Assembly (NCBI RefSeq): GCF_008711175.1
Contig: NZ_VWNF01000011.1
Span: 496,001-560,000, forward strand
DNA length: 64,000 nt
Direction: 5' to 3'
DNA from: Nesterenkonia ebinurensis
Lineage (GTDB): Bacteria > Actinomycetota > Actinomycetes > Actinomycetales > Micrococcaceae
Shown here: positions 34,202-43,343 of the stretch, in pieces
Numbering within the stretch: the stretch's first letter is position 1
Layout of the letters: each line of letters starts with the position of its first letter
Notes under the pieces: generated by a model
The model's input: the letters and a program-made list of their open reading frames with translations, nothing else
Databases searched by the model: none
What the model was told of the DNA's origin: nothing
Program-made: the position numbers and the translations under genes

Positions 34202-35097
34202 GCACCTACCCTGTACCGGCTCCGAAAGCAGCGTCTAGCGTAGTTGTTGAGGTCGCTCAAGGCGCGCGTATGGCGGAGAAGATGCTGAACTCGTGGGGAG
34301 ATCCAACGCCCGGCTCAGATTTGGCCCAGGTGAATGCCCTTTATCAGTGGGAGAAGGTCTCGGATCGAGCACAGCACTATGTGGCCGCTTCACTTGAGCA
34401 CCTCTTAATGTGGGCCGACTTCGTGGCCCCTCTGAAGTTCGATCCGGAGCAGGCTTCAGTCATTCGAATGCGCCCCACCTTAGCTCTGGCAAGAGCTGCA
34501 ATTGAGAGTGCAGCACAGGTCGTCTGGTTGCTTGCGGGGCAAACTTCTCGAGAGTGCGTTCGAAGACATCTGTCTCTCGTCCGCTGGGATCTTCAGGAGC
34601 ATCGTAAGAGCCGCCTCAATGCGGCGGGCAAGCAATCAGTTAGGCGACGAGAGCAGGAGCTCGTAGAACGAGTCTCTTCTGAGTTCTCTGACAGAGAGGT
34701 CTCAGCACCTCAAGGCTATTTGTGGATAATCCAGCAGGCCTGTACTGATCCTGGACTGAAGTTGGACGGAACGGAGGCTGAGCGGCTCTGGAGAGCCATG
34801 AGCGGAGCCGCCCATGGAATGTACTGGACTAATTTGGAGCTCACTCAGATCAGTCTCGGCGAAGAGTACGAACCTGGCCATTTCAGATCGCTCGTCCTCC
34901 CTGACGCCGGAGCTCTGATTGAGGCTCTACGCGCTGCTTCGACCATCACCACCTATGCCACCTACAAATATCTGACGATGGGCGGCGCGGACTGCGTCGA
35001 ACTTGCCAAACAAGCCATACATGCTCTTGCGCAAGAAGTTCCGCTAAAGCCGAATGCTGATATGGACTTAGATTCAATGTTTCCGAAGAGTCCTTAG
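34198..35097 (+). CDS. Helical protein, probable relative of the preceding gene product
   Basis: A 299-residue, mainly helical protein that begins in a 4-base GTGA overlap with the previous gene. It repeats that protein's layout: RPTLALARAAIESAAQVVWL (arginine, then glutamate in one helix) and, 110 residues later, AMSGAAHGMYWTNLELTQ with a conserved-looking histidine. I do not recognise it as a named family. Third gene of the tightly coupled MmeI-like operon. It could form a complex with the DUF5677-like protein. Confidence 0.72.
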   Translation: MSTYPVPAPKAASSVVVEVAQGARMAEKMLNSWGDPTPGSDLAQVNALYQWEKVSDRAQHYVAASLEHLLMWADFVAPLKFDPEQASVIRMRPTLALARAAIESAAQVVWLLAGQTSRECVRRHLSLVRWDLQEHRKSRLNAAGKQSVRRREQELVERVSSEFSDREVSAPQGYLWIIQQACTDPGLKLDGTEAERLWRAMSGAAHGMYWTNLELTQISLGEEYEPGHFRSLVLPDAGALIEALRAASTITTYATYKYLTMGGADCVELAKQAIHALAQEVPLKPNADMDLDSMFPKSP

Positions 35098-35098
35098 C

Positions 35099-35365
35099 GT
35101 GACGATCCCTAGGAACCTAACGCCTTCACTAAGGAATCACCTTTTGGCCAGCGGGCCGCTGAGCGACGTCATCGGACTCACCCTCTATGAATCCGTCCCA
35201 CTGGAACTGGCCGTGTTCACCGGCATCATCCGGACTATCGCGTTCATAGCAGGCCCAATGCCGGCCTACCGAGCTGCGGAGAAAGATCCCATCGTAGCCT
35301 TACGATACGAGAAAGCACCGCGCTGGGAGGAGAGGCATCCAGTCGTCATCCCCTCCCAGCCGTAG
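35099..35365 (+). pseudogene. Tail fragment of an FtsX/MacB-type ABC permease
   Basis: An 88-codon frame one base after the previous stop. Its second half, IAFIAGPMPAYRAAEKDPIV then ALRYE, is the characteristic last helix and tail of MacB/FtsX permeases (A..PA.RAA..DPI.ALRYE). Everything upstream of that is missing. It is a remnant near the right end of the element, not a working transporter. Confidence 0.65.
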
Positions 35366-35370
35366 TATCC

Positions 35371-35391
35371 GGTACACCCTGGGTACACCCG
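35371..35391. promoter_or_regulatory. Candidate right integrase arm sites
   Basis: GGTACACCCTGGGTACACCC matches 20198-20220 apart from one base. It lies 100 bp inside attR. Confidence 0.6.
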
Positions 35392-35491
35392 CGAGTCGAA
35401 AGTACCGGGTTTTGAGCAACTCCAACCAACGGTAACCAACGCACTGACCTGGGGAAGCGTAGAATAGGGCTTGTCATCGTGGTGCCTCTTA

Positions 35492-35538
35492 CGGACTTTT
35501 AATCCGCTGGTCGCGGGTTCGAGCCCCGCAGGGCCCAC
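35492..35538. repeat. attR: 47-bp tRNA-Lys 3' duplicate
   Basis: An exact copy of 20080-20126 without the 5' half of the tRNA. It marks the right junction of the element and is not a functional tRNA gene. Confidence 0.95.
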
Positions 35539-35886
35539 CAGATCGTCGTTGTTCAAACCGCCGACGTTTCCGGTTTTACCTGCCTCGTTTCCGTTCTTGC
35601 CCTGCTGTGCGAGGGCGGTAGCGTGTACTTCGGGGTTGAACAGGATGTTGAACGGCACCCCTGGCTCTGCGTCAATCACATCGTCATCGGTGACGATGAG
35701 GCGGTCGAAGAAGGCTTGGTTGGCGATCCGGCGCAACGGATCATCGATGCTCATGTAGATCGCGTGACAGTCACTGGCCAGGGCCAGGCAGTCATCGAGG
35801 TGGGTACGGGCTTGATCGTATTCGATCTCGCTGGCCTGGATGCGGGAGTCGAGGAACGCGATCTGTCGGTCGATGATGAACCGTAC
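35539..35886 (-). pseudogene. C-terminal fragment of a large serine recombinase
   Basis: Minus-strand reading gives the coiled-coil end of an actinobacterial serine recombinase: RQIAFLDSRIQASEIEYDQA, then PLRRIANQAFFDRLIVTDDD and EPGVPFNILFNPEVHATALA. The reading then runs into the antisense of the tRNA duplicate (GPAGLEPATSGL, a well-known tRNA artefact). The catalytic N-terminal domain is absent; upstream sequence is unrelated. It shows that tRNA-Lys has taken earlier insertions. Confidence 0.75.
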
Positions 35887-35974
35887 TGGGTTTTGTTCCC
35901 TTGGGTGACGTGTCCTGGGTTCTGTTCCCCTGGGATGTGAGAATTCAAGAGGCTAGGGCTAGGGATGCCGGAGG

Positions 35975-38903
35975 GTGGTCGAAGTCCCGGAGCGGAAGAT
36001 CCGTGCGCTGATTGCGGCTTTGGTTGCAGTCGGTGGCCAGTCCGTGCCGGCCGGAGAAGCTGGTGGATCGGGTCTTGGGAGATTCGCTGCCCAACAATCC
36101 TGCCCGTGTGCTCCAGGCCAAGCTCTCCCGGCTGAGGTCGCTGCTCGATGAGGCATCCCCGGGTGCCCGGCAGATGCTTATCCGTTCATCCGGGGGCTAC
36201 AAGCTCAATGTCACTGCAGAGACGCTTGATGCCGCGGAGTTCCGGGAGAGGATCCGCAGCACCTCTGCCCAGTTCTCAGGCCAGGAGCAAGTCTTGGTGT
36301 TTGAAAAGGCCCTGGAGTTGTGGCGTGGAGAACCCTATGCGGAGTTCGCAGATGAGCTGTGACTGGCCGCTGAGGTCGGTGATCTTCAGGAGGCGCGACT
36401 GCAGGCAGTGGAACGCTGCGCCGAGACACTGATGGCGATGGATCCTGAGCGGGCGGTGAACTTTGTGGCTCCGTATTTGCCCGCACACCCAGCACGGGAG
36501 ACCCTGGTGGCTCCACTGTTGCTTGCCTACTACCGCAGCCGTCGCCAGCCAGAGGCTCTAGCCGCCTATGAGCGGCTCCGAAAGCACCTGGCTGAAGAGC
36601 TCGGTGCTGACCCCAGCCCGGATCTTCAGGATCTGTACCTGAAGATCCTGCGTCAGGACCTTGCTGTGGAAGCAGAGCCAGCCCCTCCTTCGTCGGCCCC
36701 GGTGGCCTTGTGCCCGCGCCGCCGGCTGCCGGCCTATGCCTCTCCCTTCTTAGGGCGTGCTGAAGAGCTCAGTAATGTTCTGGCGCTGCTGGGTTCCCAT
36801 CGGATAGTCACCCTGATGGGCATCGGCGTCATCGGTAAGACCAGGTTGGCAGTCGAAGCCACAGAACAAGAGGTGCACGATACTTCTGCCGAGGCGTGGT
36901 TCGTGGACCTCGCTGAAGTCAGCGCACAGGGTCAGGAGAACCCGGCGCGGGCTGAACGCGTAGTGGCACGTGTTGTGACTGCAGTTCTGGGATTGCCCAC
37001 TCCTCGGGAGGACAGCGTTGGTCTGACGGAGCGTATCGCAGCCTCCCTGCAAGGTCGGGAGGCGCTGGTGGTTCTGGACAACTGTGAACATGTAGTTGAG
37101 GGTGCGGCGTCATTCGCCGAGAGACTGCTGCGCAATGCTGGTTCGGTGCGCCTTCTGGCGACGAGTCGTGAACCGTTGGCCCTGCCCGAGGAACAGCGTT
37201 ACAGGGTTCCTCAGCTGCCGGTTAAAGGCGAGTATCTGCATTCGGCTAACGAGCTGGAACAGCTGAGCCCGGCCGTAGAGTTCTTTCTGACCCGGGTTCG
37301 GGCGGTGAACTCCGACGTGGTAGTCGACCAGAGCATTCTGGAGGCTGCAGAGCAACTGTGCCGTCACCTCGACGGTCTGCCGTTGGCTCTGGAGCTGGCC
37401 GCCGCGCAGACTAATGTGCTGTCGATCCCGGAGTTATTGGAACGCATCACCGATCGGTTGGACCTGTTGAGCCGACCTGGCAGAGCGGCCCCCAGGCGGC
37501 AGCAGACTCTGCGAGCGATGCTGGAATGGAGCTGGTCATTGCTAGACGACGAGGAGCGTGCCTTGTTGCGACGGTTGGCAGTGCATCCGGTCAGTTGGCG
37601 GCTCGACGTCATTGAAGAAATCTGTGCAAGCTCTCGCACCGAGACGGCAACCCAGTGGCCTGCCTATACTGTGGAGATTCCTCCCAGCCGCATACTGCCG
37701 TTACTCTCCCACCTGGTGGACAGCAGTCTGATGGCCACCGTGAACACCAGCGATGGTTTGCGCTACCGGCTACTGGAGACCGTGCACTCATACGCTGCTG
37801 AACAGCTCTCAGAATCAGGTGAGCAGCCTGCTGTTGCCGCCAGGCATGTGACCTACTTCCAGGAACTGGCCGAATGCGCTGAGATTTACCTCTTCGCACA
37901 TCACGCCAAGGGATGGATCGACAGGATTGACGCCGAGCGCGGGCATCTGACCCATGCTCTGACCGAAGCCCTCCGTCGTGAGGATGTTCAGAGCGCTACA
38001 CTCCTGGTGATGTCCACTTTCTGGTTCCGCTGGATGACCGGGCGCATTGACTCATTGGGCGAAGAACTTGCCGCAGTGGCGGCCTGTACGTATCCGGGGC
38101 GGAGTTCTGAGGATCGAAACCGCCACGCTCAGGTGAAGGTGCTTGCCCGTACTCTGCAAGCCGGGAAAACTGACGCCCGGGTGGAAGGGGTCGTGGCAGC
38201 CCTGGACGGCTTTGAAGACGACGACGCTGGCCCCCTGGCCAAGATGCAGGTCCAGTGGTTCGCTGCCAGCTGCATGCTGGCTCATCAGACCCACGGGGAA
38301 CTGGGTGAGCGGCTCGCCGATGAGGCAGTTGAGTATCTGCTGGCTGTGGGCGAACTGTCCCGGGCTGCCTTCGCTGCGGCTCAGCGGGACTACTTTCTTA
38401 TGGAGCACTTCGATATTCGGCCTAAGGGGTTGCCTGTTGGATACGACGCCGAGGAGATCCTGCGGGAGCAGGGGGATGCCGACGGAAGGACGCAGCTGCT
38501 GGCGGTGCAGTACTTGGTTGCGGTGGCAGACGGTGCCACCTCGCGGGCTCAAGAGATCACCGAGGAGGCTGTCCAGCTCGCGGACAGTTTGGGCCTGGAA
38601 GGCGAGCTTTCCTACTGGGAATCCGTACGAACCCTCAACAGCGTGCGTTTCCAGGACTTGGACGCTGCCCAAAGTCATCTGCACCGGACAAAAGAGCTGG
38701 CCCGCCGGACTGCCTATGCATTCTGCATCATGCATCCTGATGCCCTGGAGGCCGTCTTGGAGTTCCAGCTGAGAGACCCGGAGCAGGCTGAAAAAGTCCT
38801 GGCAGGGCTGAGGCCGGCTGAGCGAAACACGGCGCACCGCTCGCTCAGCCGGCTCCTTGGAGAGGACGCCCTGCCGGCAGGGCTCCGGCTCAGCCGAGCT
38901 TGA
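35975..38903 (+). pseudogene. SARP/AfsR-type regulator, disrupted
   Basis: A large regulator with an OmpR-like DNA-binding domain, BTAD, an NB-ARC-type ATPase (VTLMGIGVIGKTRLAVEAT as a degenerate Walker A, then LVVLDNCEHV) and a TPR-like C-terminal half. Three lesions are seen. The 5' end is missing upstream of VVEVPERKIRALIAAL. One extra base near 36050 shifts the frame (…GGQSVP then EKLVDRVLGDSL). A TGA at 36360-36362 replaces the usual tryptophan codon after EPYAEFADEL; the frame continues LAAEVGDLQEARLQAVERCA. The 831-codon remainder (from 36408) is open and could still make a DNA-binding-less ATPase. It ends convergently with the efflux gene, overlapping by 14 bp. Confidence 0.85.
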
Positions 38904-40455
38904 TGTGTCGGCGCACCAGAACCAACACCACTGCTATAGCAAGGCTGATGCCTGCGAAGGCCCCGTAGCCGGTCTGCGTAGCAATGGTGAAGGCCGCATC
39001 GGCTGCCTCAATCAGCTGCGAGCCCTGCACGCCGTCGAGTCCCTCCGCCACTGCAGCAGAGGCGCCGAAGCTCTCCCCTGCGGCATCCACAGCTTCTTCC
39101 GGCAGCTGAGCATCGGCACGGTCCGACAGGATACGCCGGTAGAGGGTCAGGACCCCGCCGCCGAGGAAGGCTAGGGATGAGGCCATGCCCAGGCTCGAGG
39201 TCACATCCTGCACCGCGGTAGCCGATCCGGTCTTTTCTTCCGGGGCGGCTGTAATGAGCATCTGGGAGGCCAGCGTCATAAAGGGCGCACTGACGACAGA
39301 GATGATTGTCAGTGCGATGATGATGCTGACCAGGCTGGCCCCAGGCAGCATCAGGATGATGACAGCTCCGCCAGCGCCAGTGGTCGCCATGACTCCGGCC
39401 AGTGCCAGGCCTTTCCGCCGGGCGCGGGCGAACAGCGGAGTGAGCATAGTGCCCGCCGTCCCACCGATGGCCGGCCCCAGCAGCACCAGCCCGGTCTGCA
39501 ACGGGCTCAGTCCACGGGTGATCTGCAAGAACTGGGGAAGCAACATATCGGCTATTGCCATGCCGAAGGCACCGATGAAGATCAGGATGAGCATCAGCCG
39601 AAGTGTCTTGTTCCGGAACAGGGCAAGGTCCAGCAAAGGAGCAGAAGTGGTGCGCTGGCGTCGCAGGAAAAGCAGCAGTAGCCCGATTCCGATGGCGGCA
39701 GATAACAGCGACAGAGCGGTCAAGTTCCCCGTGGCGATCTCCTGCAGACCGTAGACCAAGGCGAGCACGGCAGCAATGGACAGCACCACTGAGGGCGCGT
39801 CGATTCGCACGCCTCGGTCTGAGTGGTTGCGTTCCAGCAGGAAGGGGCCGCCGATCAGCAGTATCGCTGCTACGGGAACGTTGATCAGGAAGACAGCGCC
39901 CCACCAGAAGTGCTCCAGAATCAGCCCACCCAGTGGGGGTCCGGCTGCCATCCCGCCGGCGAAGGCAGCCATATAGGAGGCAAAGGCCACGTTGTACTGC
40001 TTGGGATTCCGGAAGGTCCGCCGGACGAGGATCATTCCTGCCGGAGTGAAAGCCGCTGCAGCTACACCCAGCAGGGCGCGTCCACCGATCAGCATCTCCG
40101 GATTAACGGCATAAGTGGCAATCAGCGAGGCCAAGCCGTAGGCGGCCACTGCACTGAGCAGCAACCGGCGTGCACCGATGCGTTGAGCCAGCAGGCCGAA
40201 GGTGATCATCGTGGCTGCACTGAGAAACTCACCAATATGCAGGATCCACAGAGGTTGAGAGCCCGCGGGCGCCAGATCTGCTGCGATGGCCGGCATCGCC
40301 AGATACAGCACTGTGATGTCGGTGGAGAGCATGAATAGCGGGATGACCAGGATGGCTAGCCCCAGCCATTGCCGAGTGCTGGCCTTGGGTGCTGAGGCCG
40401 CGGCGTCGTCGTTGTCCCCGACGGTGGGGTTCGGCTGGGTCTCTGGGGAACTCAT
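38890..40455 (-). CDS. MFS drug-efflux transporter, DHA2 (14-helix) family
   Basis: A 521-residue proton-coupled exporter in the cytoplasmic membrane with 14 hydrophobic segments. LSTDITVLYLAMPAIAADLA is the D1 region of helix 1, RALLGVAAAAFTPAGMILVR corresponds to motif B and GPPLGGLILEHFWWGAVFLI to motif C of antiporters. Members include QacA-like and antibiotic-producer exporters. It overlaps the FMN reductase gene by 4 bases and lies tail to tail with the broken SARP regulator, which once may have controlled it. Confidence 0.92.
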   Translation of the reverse strand: MSSPETQPNPTVGDNDDAAASAPKASTRQWLGLAILVIPLFMLSTDITVLYLAMPAIAADLAPAGSQPLWILHIGEFLSAATMITFGLLAQRIGARRLLLSAVAAYGLASLIATYAVNPEMLIGGRALLGVAAAAFTPAGMILVRRTFRNPKQYNVAFASYMAAFAGGMAAGPPLGGLILEHFWWGAVFLINVPVAAILLIGGPFLLERNHSDRGVRIDAPSVVLSIAAVLALVYGLQEIATGNLTALSLLSAAIGIGLLLLFLRRQRTTSAPLLDLALFRNKTLRLMLILIFIGAFGMAIADMLLPQFLQITRGLSPLQTGLVLLGPAIGGTAGTMLTPLFARARRKGLALAGVMATTGAGGAVIILMLPGASLVSIIIALTIISVVSAPFMTLASQMLITAAPEEKTGSATAVQDVTSSLGMASSLAFLGGGVLTLYRRILSDRADAQLPEEAVDAAGESFGASAAVAEGLDGVQGSQLIEAADAAFTIATQTGYGAFAGISLAIAVVLVLVRRHIKLG

Positions 40456-41090
40456 GCTGGGACCTCCCGATCCTTCTCGGTGAATGTGGGTTCGAAGTCA
40501 AGCCCTGGGTAGGGGCGTGTAGTGCGGGCCTCGCGCAGCATCGGGGCCCACCACGCCAGCTCGTCCAGCACAGTGGTGGCTGGCCCGCGCAGCCCGGCGG
40601 TGTCCACCGGACGGCCGTCATGGTCGAAGACCTTCCAGAAATTGGCCAGAGATATGAAGTTCTTGGTGGTGATGGCCGGGAACTCCGGAAAGATGACGCG
40701 CAAGTGCTCTACCGCGGTCAGCCCGCCGGTGACCCCTCCGTAGGAGATGAAAGAGACCGGACGGAGCACCCACTCACCGTAGAACCAGTCGATCGCGGTC
40801 TTCAGGGAGGCGGGATAGCTGCGGTTGTAGACCGGGGTCAGCAGCACAAACGCATCGGCCCGGGACAATCTTTTACCCAGGGCTGCGACGTCGTCGGGAA
40901 GTGCGGCGTGGGGGTCGTTACCGGTCAGTTCCATCGGAAGCTGGTATTCAGCCAGGTCTATGACGTCCACGCGGAAGGACCCGTGTGCTTCGGCCTCGGC
41001 GGCGAACCATCTGGCCAGTGTGGGACCGAACCGGTCCGGGCGGATGCTGCCGATGATGACGGCCAGGGCGGGGGTCTTGGTAGCAGGCAT
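40452..41090 (-). CDS. NAD(P)H-dependent FMN reductase
   Basis: A 212-residue flavodoxin-fold oxidoreductase. AVIIGSIRPDRFGPTLARWF is the FMN phosphate-binding loop, DAFVLLTPVYNRSYPASLKT the flavin-contacting loop and ISYGGVTGGLTAVEHLRVIF the third signature of the NADPH-dependent FMN reductase family. It likely reduces quinones, nitro compounds or azo groups. Coupling to an efflux pump suggests a shared detoxification role. The start has no strong ribosome site. Confidence 0.92.
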   Translation of the reverse strand: MPATKTPALAVIIGSIRPDRFGPTLARWFAAEAEAHGSFRVDVIDLAEYQLPMELTGNDPHAALPDDVAALGKRLSRADAFVLLTPVYNRSYPASLKTAIDWFYGEWVLRPVSFISYGGVTGGLTAVEHLRVIFPEFPAITTKNFISLANFWKVFDHDGRPVDTAGLRGPATTVLDELAWWAPMLREARTTRPYPGLDFEPTFTEKDREVPA

Positions 41091-41130
41091 GATCTCTTCT
41101 CGTGTGTGTCCGTGAAACTGTCACTACCGA

Positions 41131-41300
41131 TGATGGAATCCGCTGCCTCCAAAAATGTTTCAGAAAAGCTCCGGCGGGAGATCCTCCACCAGCTCGCAGC
41201 CGATGGCGCCGTTGTCCTGCTGATCAGCTATGACACGGAGCTGCTCCAAATGACCGCAGACCGCCAGCTGATGTTTGAAGGGCCGGCAGAACACAGCTAA
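41131..41300 (+). pseudogene. Tail fragment of an ABC-transporter ATPase
   Basis: The frame reads REILHQLAADGAVVLLISYD, then TELLQMTADRQLMFEGPAEH and a stop. This matches the H-loop strand and C-terminus of ABC ATPases, with the usual switch histidine (SHD) changed to tyrosine (SYD). Walker A, signature and Walker B are all absent. The stretch 41301-41537 holds nothing else I can identify. Confidence 0.6.
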
Positions 41301-41537
41301 CAGCAATGCCGTTCTGTTAAGGGCCGCAGGCGGGGCCAAGATCTTGGTGTGGAGTGTCGCAGGATAGGCTCTGCGATCGATGTCACGGCCTTTGGCACGG
41401 TATTTGAATCCTTCGTTCCTCCAACGTCACTCCGCCACTCGCCTTGACCACCATGCAACTGGCATGTCGATCGTCATCACGGAGTTTGGCTTAGGCAGTT
41501 ATCAGTGTGTCGAGGAAAAGGTCCCTCCGGCCACTAG

Positions 41538-41966
41538 ATCATCCATCGCGACGCTCCCGTTCCATGTATCAACGACGGGCACGTCCGAGACGAACAGGTT
41601 CAAGCTGACCAGCTCGCCGAGATGTTCGATATCTATGAAGCCGGGGGTGTGCGTGGTGGCTTTGTCTTCGAGTTCATCGAGCCCAGTTATGCGATCACGG
41701 CGCACCGGGCGCAGGGCGTCACCGTCGACACCGCGCATGTGCTGGTGGAGCCGAACACGACGAGGGAGAACTTCTACGTCGCGATGACCCGCGGCAAGCA
41801 CGCCAACCATGTCTATGTGATCCTCGACCGGCCCGACGAACACGCCCATCCGCATCCGGGCGACAACCCCGACGCCACCGCACGTTCCGTCCTCTACGGC
41901 GTCCTGCAACACGTCGGGGCCGAGTTGTCCGCGCACGAGACCATCACCGCCGAACGGGAGCACTGA
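41538..41966 (+). pseudogene. C-terminal fragment of a MobF relaxase/helicase (TraA-like)
   Basis: FEFIEPSYAITAHRAQGVTV and ENFYVAMTRGKHANHVYVIL are helicase motifs V and VI of the RecD-like half of TraA/TrwC relaxases. The relaxase domain and motifs I-IV are missing. A stop codon closes the frame at 41535-41537 on the 5' side; the 3' side ends at the inverted repeat of the IS110-type element, whose first bases supply the stop. It is debris of a conjugative plasmid or ICE. Confidence 0.85.
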
Positions 41967-42190
41967 ACCGCTTGTAAGTCTTGAGGTGGCTGGCCTGGGG
42001 CTGGCTGGCAGGGTTGGTGTCGTCACCTGATCCCGGGCGTGACCCTTGAATCGCCTGGCCTCCATGTGGAGTGTCTTTCCCAGGATCTGTCCGTTTGGTT
42101 TCGGGTGCCGACACCAGCCCTGGGCCACCACGATGGCCTGATCAGAAGCATGTCCATCCCATGGAATCCGCAGTCGGTGGGGTGTGACCC
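41964..42190 (+). repeat. Left 227-bp inverted repeat
   Basis: Identical in reverse complement to 43344-43570. It contains several small hairpins (for example CTCCA-TG-TGGAG, and GGCC...GGCC around ACCACGAT). It also covers the end of the frameshifted transposase frame. Confidence 0.9.
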
Positions 42191-42212
42191 TTTACAGATG
42201 CTTCTATGTCTG

Positions 42213-43254
42213 TCAATACGCGATAGTTAGCTCCTGCTGGTGGGTGATGTAGCGCTTCAAGCAGCGGCGAATTTCTTTGGTAGTCCGTCCTTCTGCTTTT
42301 CGCCGTTCGAGGTAGTGGCGGGTCTCGGGATCGGTGCGCATCCGGGTCAGGACAACGGTGTTCAGCGCCTTGTTCAGCTTGCGGTCTCCGGCTCTGTTCA
42401 ATCGATGCCTGAGAGTGTTGCCTGAGGATGCTGGGATCGGGCAGGTGCCAGCGATTCGGGCGAAGGCAGCTTCTCCTCGGACCCGATCCCGGATAAGCCC
42501 AAGCAGCGAGCACCACCGCGGCTGTCACCGCCCCGATCCCGGGCAGTTGCAGTAGTTGCGGAGCATGAGCTTCGACCAGTTCAGTAAGGGCAACACGATT
42601 CTGGGAGAGTTCCCCATCAAGGGCACGGATGCGCTTGGCTAGGTGCACCGCCTCGGCACGCCCAACGCGCGGTCCGAGAGGTTCCTCACGATGCCGCCAG
42701 GCAGCGATGAGCTCAATCTGCTTCGGTGTCAGCGCCTTGCGTGCCTCGATACCGAGGTCATAGGTCCTGACCAAGGCGGTGAGGGCATTGATGCATCGCA
42801 GTCGCTCAACGTTGAGATGGTCCCGCGCTGAAGTTAGTACTTGTAGCGCGTCATGGATTTCACCAGCGCGTCGGTCTCGTAGTGAGTTCACTGGCGTCGC
42901 CAGCGTTGATCGGGCAGCATCGAGTGCATCGGTTTTCGCATGCCCACGTTGTTTGGTTGGTGTGGGTGCTTCCACGACTCGGTAGCCGACTTCAGACAGC
43001 ACACCGCTGAGTTTTGCACCGTAGGAGCCTGTGCCCTCAGCTGCGATGAGCACAGCGTCAAGGTCGCCATGGGTGCGACGACTGATCCATTCCCGAGCTC
43101 GGCGCAGTCCGGCGGCGGTGGTGGGAAAACTCGTTTGATCGATCACTATTCCGTTGGCAGCAGAGAGGATGGCATAGCTGTGGGTGGCGGCGTGGGTATC
43201 GACTCCGACCACGTATTGGTAGAAGTCCGCAATATTGCTTGTCACACTGGACAT
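42213..43254 (-). pseudogene. IS110-family transposase, frameshifted
   Basis: A DEDD (RuvC-like) transposase. The N-terminal catalytic domain shows Asp in VVGVDTHAATHSYAI, Glu in LIAAEGTGSYG and the Asp pair in KTDALDAARSTL. The C-terminal Tnp_20 domain begins LLQLPGIGAVTAAVVLAAWA. Near 42486 one extra base breaks the frame. The proper continuation (RVRGEAAFARIAGTCPIPAS, then NRAGDRKLNKALNTVVLTRM) lies in another frame and ends at 42213. Read straight, the protein instead gets an artefactual tail into the left repeat. Enzymes of this family are guided by a bridge RNA from the element's own non-coding end. This copy should be inactive unless frameshifting occurs. Confidence 0.88.
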
Positions 43255-43343
43255 GACGGTGTTCCTGTTCTCTCGTCTTGGACAGATACGTCGTTGCCGA
43301 CGCCGGTCCGGGGAGAGAAGTCACTACGAGGCATGCCTGTAAT

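Larger units (their letters stand above)
20080..35538. mobile_element. Integrative element in tRNA-Lys, about 15.4 kb
   Basis: The element is bounded by perfect 47-bp direct repeats of the tRNA end. It contains, in order, a tyrosine integrase, an XRE repressor, an excisionase-like HTH gene, a block of small rightward unknown genes, a lipoprotein gene, a repeat-rich non-coding stretch and a defence-like cargo. I see no relaxase, coupling protein, terminase or structural phage gene. It is therefore either mobilised by a helper or satellite-like. Internal copies of GGTACACCC near both ends are candidate integrase arm sites. Confidence 0.9.

Noticed and set aside
35492-35538. Second tRNA-Lys gene
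   Set aside because: Only the 3' part of the tRNA is present. It is an attachment-site duplicate without D arm or 5' acceptor strand.
35266-35754. 162-codon minus-strand frame across attR as a real gene
   Set aside because: It joins the recombinase tail, the antisense of the tRNA duplicate (GPAGLEPATSGL artefact) and non-coding sequence. Only the recombinase remnant is meaningful.
40389-41300. 303-codon plus-strand frame opposite the FMN reductase
   Set aside because: Most of it is antisense to the reductase. Only the final 50 codons resemble a protein (ABC ATPase tail) and are listed separately.
41502-42131. Minus-strand frame through the relaxase fragment and left inverted repeat
   Set aside because: Antisense to helicase motifs and continuing into the repeat; no protein features.
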